Positions 50,235 through 60,773 of a DNA stretch of 64,000 bases are shown piece by piece; position 1 is the first letter of the stretch, and each line of letters starts with the position of its first letter. The notes below the pieces were generated by a model, which was given only the letters and a program-made list of their open reading frames with translations, was not told where the DNA came from and searched no databases. Made by a program: the position numbers and the translations under genes. Location of the stretch: assembly GCA_900708905.1 (NCBI GenBank), contig CAADRB010000031.1:3206120-3270119 (forward strand), read 5' to 3'. Source of the DNA: Hymenolepis diminuta. Lineage: Eukaryota; Platyhelminthes; Cestoda; Cyclophyllidea; Hymenolepididae.

Positions 50235-50735
50235 GAGTTAGGTCAGGTAGTAGGTGCAAGCTATTTCAGATTATTGCCATCCGATAATGAGTCGATATAG
50301 AACATAACTCATTGAACATGAAGAGAGGAGAAATATGTCGCCGAAACTGTTCCGACATCCCTTAATTCTTAAATTAAAGGCACTTTTTAAGAAAAGAATA
50401 TGCAGAATGGACAAAAATAATAGAGCTTCTCTAGTGTTTTGGTAGACAGGTCTGAACTCGTCTAAGTAGGTGGTAGACATTTTGAAGAGTTTGAGGATTG
50501 AATCTCTATTTATCTTTCGGTTCTTGTCAAAGAAGGAAAGATACGGTGGCCAGGCCTATCAGATACCCTTCTCTAGATCCATATCTGAGTTGGAAGAAAT
50601 ACTCAATCATCTCTCCGTTTTTACTCAACACTAAAAGAGACTAGAAAGCTATCTAGAAATTTATGGCTAGGGACTCTCATCTGGAATTCTTTTTTTGGTT
50701 GAATTATTATGAAGCGTTTGGGATTCAAGGGATTT
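50235..50735 (-). repeat. Inverted-duplication block M, right copy
   Basis: Partner of 32165-32640. Similarity extends about 150 bp or more upstream of the shared ATG (here 50478-50480). Upstream landmarks on the minus strand are AGCCATAAATTTCTAGATA, GATGATTGAGTATTTC and CAATCCTCAAACTCTTCAAA. The TATA word of the left copy is not kept. See the short ORF entry for the frame inside it. Confidence 0.65.
50271..50480 (-). CDS. Hypothetical 69-aa ORF in block M
   Basis: ATG at 50480, stop TAA at 50271. I do not recognise the protein. It begins MSTTYLDEFRPVYQ, has a hydrophobic middle (about residues 21-31) that could be membrane-inserted, and ends RLIIGWQ. Its mirror at 32426 begins MSTTYEDKFKPVC and then stops. 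Further on, a gap-free run of about 41 codons in the corresponding frame of the left copy ends at the same TAA, but that copy has two internal stops and an 11-base length difference. Sequence around the ATG is the best conserved part of the block. This may be a real short gene that decayed in the left copy, or an accident of conserved non-coding DNA; I favour neither strongly. Confidence 0.3.
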   Translation of the reverse strand: MSTTYLDEFRPVYQNTREALLFLSILHILFLKSAFNLRIKGCRNSFGDIFLLSSCSMSYVLYRLIIGWQ

Positions 50736-51595
50736 CCATATTGACTATCATTGTGAATTCCATTAATAAAGTTTACAATTTAAGGTGTCCTTGGGAAGAT
50801 CTAGTAAATTATCATAATCTAAGTTCTTATCTTTGACCCGGGGCAAAAAGTATATGGAAAGACATGACTTCAGCTATAAAAATGATCAAGGTCGTTTCGC
50901 TGTACTCCCCCGCCCCCCAATCAAAAACACATCGTCTTTCATTTTTTTTACTTCAATGTCCTGGTTAAAATTAAGTTGATAACGTACACTTGTATGATTC
51001 CATCGCATTTATACCTACGATACCATTGTCAAATTTTAGTCCTATGCGCGGACCCTCCTGCTGGTCCATTCCGAGTAGATTGATGGGAGAAAACGAATCC
51101 CGTTGATAAACCAGCTGTCTTCCGAGCCTCACGCTTCTTCGGCCCAGCATTTAGTACAAGCCCGAATTGTTCAAACGGATCATATTTGGCAAGGAGATTT
51201 TTAATAGATTCTTTTGACACGTTTGTACAGGACTAACTTGAGCTATTTCAATGCCGTTAATGACATGCATCTGTAGGATTTTAAACTTTCTATCGCTATC
51301 ACATTCATTTGAAGGAAATATTAAAATACACGAGCGCCATCCGCAGACGTTGGTCACTAGCACCTGATCATTAACAATCAACCTTCAGTATGACTCAGCA
51401 CCAGGGTGAACATCCACAGTAATGCGGCAGAACAAAGAATGTGTCCCACTCTACTATTTAACCCATTTAGGAGAGCGCTCCCCAACACTCGTCCTATGTA
51501 TAGGGACAGCACAACTGAAACTATCTCACTATCTCCTTTATAGCACAAACAAAGGGGAACTCTACTCTCGGTAAGGAACTAAACTATCCTTAGTA
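50736..51595. other. Intergenic with a possible decayed ORF
   Basis: Two overlapping minus-strand frames (51381-51151 and 51220-51029) together look like one protein-like sequence broken by a frameshift, rich in Lys and Ser towards its end (NAGPKKREARKTAGLS). I recognise no family. It could be a transposon ORF remnant. Confidence 0.3.
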
Positions 51596-51629
51596 TAGAA
51601 AATTAACCGATTTGATGCATACCAGGTAG

Positions 51630-51720
51630 GAAATCTTGATTTACACTGACGGCTCTGCAGCTAGAACATAAATGGTGCTAACACCCAACCTTAAAGCTTG
51701 TCCAACTCTGCAATCAAACC
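51630..51720 (+). mobile_element. Possible RNase H remnant of a non-LTR retrotransposon
   Basis: Bases 51633-51668 translate to ILIYTDGSAART, and the YTDGS core is the first catalytic motif of retrotransposon RNase H domains. Stops and frame changes surround it and no reverse transcriptase motif was found nearby, so only a scrap remains if this is genuine. Confidence 0.35.
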
Positions 51721-52228
51721 GATTTGTGAAATAAGTTATTACAACAACAAAAAAGAAAATGCATTCCTTCGTGCTTGAAAGTCTCCTTTACTTTCTAAGT
51801 GCTCGCTGTCGTCTTTCAGTTCAAACTTTAGCAGAATACGAGGAACCTAAACACCACAAGCCAAGATCAAAACGAAAAAATGACACTGATAACCGCTCGA
51901 GTTTTAAATCATCATCTGACTCGTACATTTGTCACAGACTTCACCTGATTGTTTTTGAACAAAAAGGACTAAATGACTAAAATACTACTTTGCCCACTTA
52001 GTAGCACAAATGAAGCATATAAACATATTGAGAATCTACTGTATTTAAATTTGTAAATATACCGAGACAAACTAGATGGGAAATGACCGCTATTTTCGGA
52101 GTTGAATAGATATGGATAAAATAATTCCCAAAGTCGACACGTGGAGTCCGCTGGAGGAGACCAAAAATCGATACGACGTGTCATTAAAGTGGAACGCTAT
52201 TAAATAAAAGATATTAATGAATCCTTAC

Positions 52229-52454
52229 TATAACGTTTGGCGGAGTCAGGAACGGTGTTTGAGATTCATTTTCAGAAAGGATTAATTCCAAATATCGAAT
52301 ACGTTCAATGACATTTTGTATGAGGTCGAATTGCCTCAGCCTTTTGCCCTCTAAGTTTTGGAACAATTAGTTTAAGTTTCCTCGTGCACTTCTTTATGGA
52401 ACGCCTAGACTCAGGAACAGTAGCATTAAAGGGGACGCCGTAAGCAGGAGCCAT
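52229..52454 (-). pseudogene. Id/emc-like HLH gene 4, frameshifted exon 1
   Basis: ATG at 52454 opens MAPAYGVPFNATVPESRR, then helix 1 CTRKLKLIVPKLRGQK, nearly that of gene 3 (CMRKLKLMVPKLRVQK). At about 52340 one codon has lost two bases, so the original frame reaches a stop at 52305-52307 after 49 codons. The other frame continues the HLH: LIQNVIERIRYLELILSENE, then TPFLTPPNVI to a GTAAGG donor at 52228. Helix 2, its length and the phase-0 splice position all match the intact genes, so this is a recent loss or an assembly error. The second exon is unclear: a CCTCCAG acceptor at about 52151 would give a 78-bp intron, but the reading after it is long and unlike the other tails. The promoter is still recognisable. 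Confidence 0.85.
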
Positions 52455-52497
52455 TTGAGTGGTATAGAAACTAAGAATGCATGATAATTATTACCCA

Positions 52498-52635
52498 CTT
52501 ATACTCCAATCAAATTCGCCAAAATTCTCAACGTCCTCATTCGCTGCAATAAGATTCATCTAATATTTCAAAGCCAATCAAAATATGGCCTTCGGTAAGA
52601 TTGGATGCCCCCTTCTAGGGGAGGCTATTTATTGG
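52498..52635 (-). promoter_or_regulatory. Promoter retained upstream of the broken HLH gene 4
   Basis: TATAAG at 52503-52498 is about 50 bp before the ATG, the same spacing as gene 3. CCAAT boxes in either orientation lie at 52506-52510, 52574-52578, 52600-52604 and 52631-52635. Confidence 0.55.
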
Positions 52636-54900
52636 CTTTCAATCAGGTTTTTCTTTTAAAGGACGTTGAAAGAGATGATTTTAAGTAGCTTGGTACTATG
52701 ATCTAATTTATCTATTCTAAAAAGGCATGAAGTTAAGTTTAACATGGATCAGATGAAACGAATCAATAGGTTTTCCCCGCTTATCTGACTGAGTAATAAT
52801 GCCTGAATTTTGTCTAGTAATTCAGAGATCATGTTGTCATTTGATCTAGTGAACACGGACGGAATTTTAGTTTTCTTAAGCTTCTGACCTGATTATAACT
52901 GATTGCCTTTTACATGGCACTAGCAACGCAGCGATAATGAATAGGAATTGTTCATCGATGATGAAGTATCCGAAATCCGTGGTTTAGTGAGTCATCCAGA
53001 AAATCAGTATTATTTTATTGAACTCCTAGAATATCTTCCTTTACTCCTTTGTGCTGTCACTTAAGTCGGTACTGTTTTGGTATTTTCATTTCCTACCCAT
53101 CGTCTTATCATTTTTCGAAAATTTGGCTTGCACAAAGAAAATAACGTACAGTTATTTCTCTGAACAAGGTCAAAGACCTTATTTTTAATAATTTTATACG
53201 ATTTAGGTTTTGGTTCTTCTGGAGTTTGAGGCTCTGCATTACAAATTGATTCTACTGCATTGATACTTAATCCAGCGCATCAAATAGGGTCAAGAAAAAA
53301 CAGACAATGAGGTCAAGTCATTAGATTGTCCACATTCTTATAAATAAGCATAATTAATTGCGTAATCATAATGTTCAAATTCAATGATAGGGCTTTCAAG
53401 TTCATATGTGAGATAATATCCATGATATTCAGCGTTCGTTGACTGGTCGATTTATTTTCTCAGTTTGCCGTGCCAACATAAATTATTTGTATTTTCTTAC
53501 AGCGGGTAGGCGGAACTCAGGGTGAACACCCACTTTATAATAGATAGAATTAAGGTTGAAATACAGAGGCAAGGATAATAAGGCTAGAAATCTACTGCAT
53601 ATTTTATTTTGCATAACCATCCCTTTTCACTTAAAATTGTTGAGAGACCTTGAAAACTTCTGTAGTTATTCAAAACATTAATTTATTTCATTTTCGGTGG
53701 TTAGGACAATTGAAACAAGTTTAATCAATGAAGTTATACTTTATTTTGCATCATAAGAAAGTGCTGACCTTTTGCTTATAAAAAAGAAATAGAATATTAT
53801 CTAATATCGTACCGTCTTAGTTATGCGAATGATGCCACCTAGATAATGCCATGTTATCATGAAACTTACTTAGGATATTGTAAGATAATGCTGATTTGAC
53901 GATCTTTGAAAGAAGAAATAACTTAAAGTGACAAAATCGACCATCATAATCAAAGAACCAGTTAATAAGCACTGGAGATTGTGGATAGGAATTTGATCAG
54001 TAATCCAGGTGAATAATCGTGAAAATTGAATATCGGAATGTGAAGCAGTGAAGAGAATATTTTTCAGCTTCTTTTCCACAATGAAAAATTGTAATTTTTC
54101 ACATTTCTATGGATTATAATATAATTGTTCATGGTAATTCGGAAGCGCTTATTGTACATAGGGAGAAGCTTCAACATTATGGACGAAATATTATCTCGAT
54201 TCATACGATATACACTATACGGATGTGCATTCCAAAAACGATAACAGATCTCAACAATAATAAAAGCACCATTGCGTACTAGGGATCACGATTTGAAGAA
54301 AATGTCAAACTCCGCAAAATTTTTCAAGCAAAAATGCAAAATTTTTATCTATGACAGGAGAGATAAATAATAATTTTACTTCAATGCGAGGCACCTAAAC
54401 GGAAGAAGTAGTGGAGTAGTGAAAGGAGATGGGAAGAGGAAGACGAAAAATGTCAGAATAACTATCATTCGAAATCCGGATTCTTGACTCATCCTGTTCG
54501 TTGCATCATAATTCATTGTCCTCAAGTTCAAGCAACAGAATGTGGCCTATGGCGTTCAGCACTAACTACTCAGTTGATTCAGCCGTAGAGGTGGCCATGT
54601 CATCTTTCTTAATAGCCTGTGGAGAGAGGGAAAAAAATAAGGTTGAAGATAAACGAACTTGAACAGGCGTTAGACAATCACCTTGTTAAAATGTGGAACT
54701 GACCGACTAATAAGAGCAAATAGCCACAATTGGAGTGGAATGGAGGTTCGTTGATCAGGAATTAATATACATCTATTTTTTCTCGATTTTTACCGAGGTG
54801 GCTCCGAGATGTTTTCCTTCTACCCAAGTTAAGTGCTGTGACCACCTCTCCTAATATTGTTAGAAAGTTTATTAAGGTAGTAGATTGGCTGTGACCTGAA
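52636..54900. other. Intergenic, nothing recognised
   Basis: No gene or repeat family recognised. I could not find an obvious mirror of the gene 3 upstream E-box cluster at the matching distance. Confidence 0.45.
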
Positions 54901-55009
54901 CAGATGTGCTACCGCAAGCTCCTCTTCCTCCCCCTCCCTCTCTCCCCTACCCTGTTTGTGTTGATCTGGATCAGCTGTTAAAATAAATGAGGTCACGAAA
55001 CAGCAGGTG
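54901..55009. promoter_or_regulatory. E-box cluster upstream of HLH gene 4
   Basis: CAGATG (54901-54906), CAGCTG (54972-54977) and CAGGTG (55004-55009) flank a 40-base pyrimidine-rich tract (about 54913-54954). The cluster is 2.4-2.6 kb upstream of the broken HLH gene. The regulatory role is inferred. Confidence 0.35.
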
Positions 55010-56780
55010 ACAACTTCAAAGTGAGGATTTAGTGACGAATCCCTCAATTTGATTCTTATCTACTTGATTCGGTATTTCTTCTAAGATAAATATACTTATG
55101 TTTGATATCTTGCGTTTAAATTATATGCACTAGTAATAACTCAGAAGAAGTGTGAATTGCATACAAACGACTTTTTAAAATAGATAAAAAATTAACAATC
55201 TTTATGAGGTGGAAATACTATTCGGGTATCTATCTTCATAAATCTACATAAGTAGAAATTGTAAAAAAATAGTCGAATTCAACATCAGTTAAACTCAAGA
55301 GTTTCCGTAATTTCAGATACTAGGATATAGAGAAGGAGAAAGGCATATCTAACCAAACCCCGTCTCCCTTAATTTATCCACTAAAATACATTCAAAATTT
55401 TCAAATTCGTCTTTGTAAAGTTACACATATTTACACTGGCATATTACCCTGAATTAATGATAAATCAAGAACAGTAAATGAAAAGGTCACTCTGCATTGT
55501 TATGGTGGCCTGTTAGGACATTTGCTTTGTACAGGTGCGCTAACTACTATGATGTGAGATAAGAAAATAATAATTATGATACCCGTCTGAACATGGGAAT
55601 TAGTATTATCTTAACATTAGATAAGGCGACTACAGTGGTTTGATTCATAATAACAATGAACGCTTTCTTTCTCGTAGAAATATGGAAATTAAGGATTAAA
55701 TAAATTCTCTGTTGGTTGAATTTTAGCCAGTTAAGGCTTAAGAATAGGTGAAAATAACTGAAAATATGGAAAAAGGGGTCATTAGATTAGAAGACCTAAA
55801 ATAAATGGGTACATCATGCAACAAATCTTGTGACAATAATTTTACGATAAGCGAAACTAGCTTTGATCCGGAAAAAGTTGTTATGTTCTGTCCTGTATTT
55901 TCTAGAACACCAACCACAAATAGAGGGTGTGAGTAGGGGAAAATAATATACGTGGAGGCTCGGTGTCACTGACTTCTCGCAAACTCGTATGAAAGTGAAA
56001 AGACACTGACGAACAGACCATCATCAAAACGCAGACATTCTACAAGCTGATTAACTTCTTCGCCAATAGATGGCTATTTTAAGACGTATGTGAAAAGAGG
56101 GCAGCTACGAAAACATCTGAAAACATGTTACCGGAATTTCACTGCATCGATGATAAAGAAATAATTGACAGAAAAATAAAGATGCAGGCAATCTGACGAC
56201 TCGACTTACACCAACGTCAGTCTGACATTGTTTGAATATCTTCTATAACCACTTTTTCTTAGGTGATCTCCATGATAAACAACTGTAAAATTGTTTTATT
56301 TTGACATGAATGATAATATTCTATTTTTCAAATGCTGGTATCATGGAGAAAATTTCACTTGTGTAATAGACCGAGAAGCTACTGTTAATAAATGAAAAAC
56401 ATATAGTTTAGTTGGTTAATTATGAATTGTTAGAAACAGAGTAGTTGGACATATCCTTGAAATGAGGTTTTAGTTTTCGTATCCAGAGAGCCGCATTGGG
56501 ATCTCATAACTTCTTATACGAGATGGGAGCTTAATAATTAGTAGTGCTATATGCAAAGCACTAATTTAGGGGCCTGATGAGTTTCATTTTAGTCCGAATT
56601 CAATAGCTACTAATGAAAATCAGTAGAAATATCGTCAAAATTAAGAAATGTAGAATGGCTATTTCCAAGTGAAACCGAGGAGTTTAATTCAGCTAAAATG
56701 AAGTATACTACATTTTCCGAAGGATTAAAATATTCACTGCTATCGATTTTCCCTCCCTTTATATGCTTCTTATCAGTTTC
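55010..56780. other. Intergenic, nothing recognised
   Basis: No recognised gene or repeat. Confidence 0.5.
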
Positions 56781-57004
56781 CCATTATTAAAGCTACAGAT
56801 ACTCAGATTCAAGGAAGAGGAAAAGGGAAGACTTATAGCTCTTACGAAGGGTTTTTATTAACGATATAAATTTAATTACATAAACTTGAGTGGATGATAA
56901 GCGATTAGCTGTCTGGTTAGTCAATAATTGCAGCGACGGCTTCTCCATAGGTGGTCGTACATATCCTGGTGGTTTTACATATCGAAAATTTAGTGTATGA
57001 GAGA
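56781..57004 (-). repeat. Nearly identical 0.22-kb repeat, copy 1
   Basis: Matches 62011-62234 in the same orientation with an offset of exactly 5,230 bases and about one or two differences over the first 200. On the minus strand it carries an uninterrupted frame containing YVKPPGYVRPPMEKPSLQ and ending SEYL plus stop, and an AATAAA near 56865. It may be a retrocopied mRNA 3' end or a fragment of an unidentified transposon. Confidence 0.85.
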
Positions 57005-57238
57005 TTATGCTGGCGGGTTTCCTTCGAGTCCAACGAGAATATTCAGTTAGGCTACATAATGACATAATATGTGTAAGCCGATTCCTTATTTTTTATACTC
57101 ATTTGAAATATAAAATTGAAATACTATAATGCCTCTTGCTAACCACGATAACTTAAATGAACTTAAGTAACCACTCATAAACGTCAAATCCAGAAAGAAT
57201 GAAGACTAGTAGATGCTAAGAGAAATATAAACGTCAAA
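57005..57238. other. Spacer between repeat and LTR-like element
   Basis: Nothing recognised. Confidence 0.4.
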
Positions 57239-57239
57239 G

Positions 57240-57459
57240 TGGAAATATTATTTTAATGTGAGAAAAGTATTTATTAAATATTTCCCCTTGAGATAAAATT
57301 TTGTTATTGATTCATGCCCTATTTCTCTTATATTTATAATATTTGCCCGTCTGCCTATTTCAGTGTCATAATTAAAGTTCGTTTCGTGTCTGACTCACTC
57401 GTGTATTCTCTCCCTCTTCTGTACATGGAAATTGTGATATCGGACTATATAGATCGTAA
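57240..57459 (+). mobile_element. LTR-like direct repeat, 5' copy
   Basis: About 220 bp with the same order of words as 58899-59123: TGGAAATATTATTTTAATGT, TTCCCCTTGAGATAAAAT, CATAATTAAAGTTCG, TCTCCCTCTTC and ATATAGATCGTAA. It starts with TG. Divergence of about a third from the partner indicates age. Confidence 0.5.
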
Positions 57460-58898
57460 AAGGTGTTCATGCGGCGTTGGAAAAGAACGGAAAATCTGAA
57501 TATTGAATCCAAAAATTACCTTGAATGTGGAATAACTAGAACTTTTCCTGATGAAGCAGTGGGTTCAGAATGAATTACTTCTGAAGAAATAGGAGGAACG
57601 CTATGAATTAATGCTAAAGCAACAGTAAGAAATTCTGATGGTGCTGTTAGGAAAGTTTTCCAAAACCATGGATATGAAAAATGAAAACGAATGAAAAATT
57701 CCTCTCCCCAATTATCTGCAGAATCCCTGACTCATCAAATCAATGGGTTTAACTATTACCTTGGAGCAATTCGAAAATTTATTGACTGGTTTAGAAAATG
57801 TGAGGAAGTTTACGAAACAACCTCACCCATATTTCAGATAATGAAAGGCTGTTGAATTTGAAATGTCCACAAATTTCATTCATCCCATGACAATTTCAGA
57901 TCTTACCTTCGGAGAAATTGTCTTGGTTTCGTCTGAAATGTCCGGTGAAAAGTCTTCCGAACTTCGAAAGTACTTTAAATGTCTTAATCTCCCTAAAAGA
58001 ATGATGAAGGTTGGATGACTGATGCTTGTATTATAAGTATCTATTTTGGACCCTCAGATTTTTCTGCCATTTCAAAAAATCACTTCAAATATTAGTCTGA
58101 TATCCGTCGTTGAACCCTCAGAAGATTTGAAGTAATAAAGCCACATTAGAGAATCTTTCTTGTGAATGAAAGAAATTTAACATCAAACGTGATTATAAGC
58201 ATGAATCAGCAGAAATCTTGTAAATCCAGTTCTGTGAACCGAATTACTAGTGAAGAAATGTACCTATGTAACTTTTTTCCCGAATATTTCCTTTCTCTGT
58301 AAAGCTCTAATTGAATGCTAGTTTTCTGTCCATATAAATCTCACAAATGCAATTGTGCGATGGACGAGGACTTAAGGAAGTAACATGCTGATCTAAGTAA
58401 GAAATCAGAAAGAAAAACATCATCCAGAAAGTGAAATCAGTGGTCAATCGGATGACACGATCAATAGCCAGCTCGAAGGGGGATATCTAGCGAAATGGAA
58501 CTTCGTAGAAATTTCCAAAAATTGTAACAAAAATCAACAAAAGGAAGGAGGGAAAGAAAAGTTAGCAGCGTTCTGAACTAGTTCCTGCCGAGTCAATGAA
58601 TTAGAACAAACAGAGAATGAAATCAAAAATGAATAAAGTATGCTGTTCAAGGCACCAGAGCGAATGTCCCAAGTCTAACGAAAAAAAGAGATCGATTACA
58701 AAAATACTTCAAGATGTTCTGCTGAACTGCTGGACGACGTGATGGAAAATTTCCAATAGAACCACTGATGGGACAAAGTAACAGACTGAAGAGGGAAGCT
58801 TTCCAGAAAAAGGAAGCTGAATCAACCATAGGACTTTAAATGAACCCGCAAGCGTAGTTCAAGAAAGAAGGAGCGGTTTGAAAAGGGAGACATCAAGG
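57460..58898 (+). mobile_element. Internal part of a short LTR-like element
   Basis: About 1.4 kb with stops in all frames and no recognisable reverse transcriptase or integrase, so it is either a non-autonomous or an internally deleted element. A polypurine tract (GAAAAGGGAGA, 58880-58890) lies immediately before the 3' repeat, where plus-strand priming occurs in LTR retrotransposons. No convincing primer-binding site was seen after the 5' repeat. Confidence 0.4.
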
Positions 58899-59123
58899 TG
58901 GGAATACCATTTTAATATGAGAAAAATATCCCATTAAAAACTTCCTCTTGAGAAAATAACATTTGTATTATTTATGTTCACTATATTTCCAGTATATTTG
59001 TTTTGTTGACCCATGTGTATATTTTAAGGTGATTATTAAAGTTTTTGTGCCCAACTGACCTGTGTGTGCTCTCCCTCTCCTCTCTATGTGGAAAACTGGA
59101 ACATCGGGATATGCAGATCGTAA
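58899..59123 (+). mobile_element. LTR-like direct repeat, 3' copy
   Basis: Partner of 57240-57459: TGGGAATACCATTTTAATAT, TTCCTCTTGAGAAAATAA, GATTATTAAAGTTTT, TCTCCCTCTCC and ATGCAGATCGTAACA. It ends near CA. Confidence 0.5.
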
Positions 59124-59710
59124 CACTAACTTTAATTAGTTCAGCGGAGCGATTGCATTGCGATGACACTGAAATGCTACAAATGTGGGATACTGACTCA
59201 GTATATCATCTGTGTTGGGGTAAATATGACGTTTATGGATTAAGAGAGTCCCTAAAGTTAATAAGTTATCTTTTTTTAAATTTTAAACAGCGAATGTTCC
59301 ATGCCGTCAAAATACTCATTACTGAGTCAGTCTACATAAAACATTTGTTGCAAAAAAGGGACTCAATCTGAGAAACCGCCAATGTATGATAGAGACAATT
59401 TACTGAGCTTTTGCTATTAGAGACTTTAAAATCTTCAAATTGAAAGGGGAAAGAAACAGGAACAGAGAACAGAAAGAAAGTGAACTATGAAATTAAAAAA
59501 CCTGGCCTAATAGCAGAGTAAAACTCGAAAATATCGTTAAAGAAACGATGAGTAATTGCTATAGCCATCAGACGTCAATAAAACCTGGTGATCGTCAACG
59601 CCATCCAACCACAGGCGGTCCAAGTATGAGTATAAGTACCCGCAGAACTGCCACGGGAGACATCAACAATCGGAGATGACTGATGTCTCTTGAAGAAATG
59701 TGTGTTTTCA
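59124..59710. other. Intergenic, nothing recognised
   Basis: A plus-strand open stretch (59045-59371) overlaps the 3' LTR-like repeat and continues out of it; it is not a recognised protein. Confidence 0.4.
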
Positions 59711-59713
59711 ACT

Positions 59714-59790
59714 TAATATTTCTATCAGCAAACTAGGCTGGCTTTCCCAGACACCTCCAAGCTGTTCTAAACTTAATTCAATTGTATTAT
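59714..59790 (+). repeat. Short diverged repeat, copy 1
   Basis: ATATTTCTATCAGCAAACTA, then TTTCC and CACCTCCAAGCTGTTCTAA, match 60458-60535 in order. The repeat family is not identified. Confidence 0.4.
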
Positions 59791-60454
59791 ATCAAATCTG
59801 CTGCCAATTAAGAGAAATTCTATAGATCTCAACATCCAAGACAGTCGTATAAAGATTATTTATACCTTTTATGCAGATGCTGTAGGCCATGTTTGTGTGA
59901 GGTAAAGGAAGATTAAGGTCCTTTTAGAAGGGGTCAAGGAAGTTGAACTACTACCTAGTTAATGACTTTGGCGTCACCAGCAAATTTTCTACCTCGCTCT
60001 ACTTGTCACATGCTTTCAACGACCCAGAGTATTTACGCTTAAGAAATAGTACAAGTTAAAAATTTTAAATTTAAAGGAATAACTTCAGAATCGGGAATAG
60101 CGAATAAGTTTTTTCCTTCAGAATGGCTTATTAACTAAACTGTTAAATTATAATCAGATCAAGAAGAAAGATGGATTGACAGAGTTATTCATATGACTTT
60201 CAGTCAGGCTAAATGGAACAAAAGTACACAAGCAAAGTTCGCAAAAATTTTATATCGCAACTTGTATAAACGCAGCTGGGATTTATTTACGTCCACTTAT
60301 CTGATAAGTCTAACAGATGTCAGTTGACATCTGGTAATTCAGACCTATACGATTTCGGGTTACCACGACAACAGCATCCCACTCAGACAGATTTCACATT
60401 GAGATATCATTGCCTGGAAATAACCGATGGTGCGCGAAGAAACAATTAAAGATA

Positions 60455-60537
60455 AATTTGGTATTTTGATCAATAAAGTGAGACGACTTTCCGGTCACCT
60501 CCAAACCGTTCTAGCAATATTTAACTTGACTTATTAC
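60455..60537 (+). repeat. Short diverged repeat, copy 2
   Basis: GTATTTTGATCAATAAAGTG, then TTTCC and CACCTCCAAACCGTTCTAG. It lies in an open stretch of 76 codons (60427-60657, ATG start) that I do not recognise. Confidence 0.4.
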
Positions 60538-60773
60538 TCCACAATATTAAAACAGAAATCGATAATGAACGCGACAGAAATAAATAAGAAATTTGCATAC
60601 GGAAAAAACTCTGCCCTATCATCTGAACACTCAAAATGCGTAGCATTTCAGAATTGAAATTTAATGTCAAATCTATATGGTGAAGGAATTTCTCCCATGT
60701 TGAGTTCTACAAAACAATGTTCAAGCTTTTTTCAACAAACAAAATGAATAAGGTATAATAGCTAATGAATATA

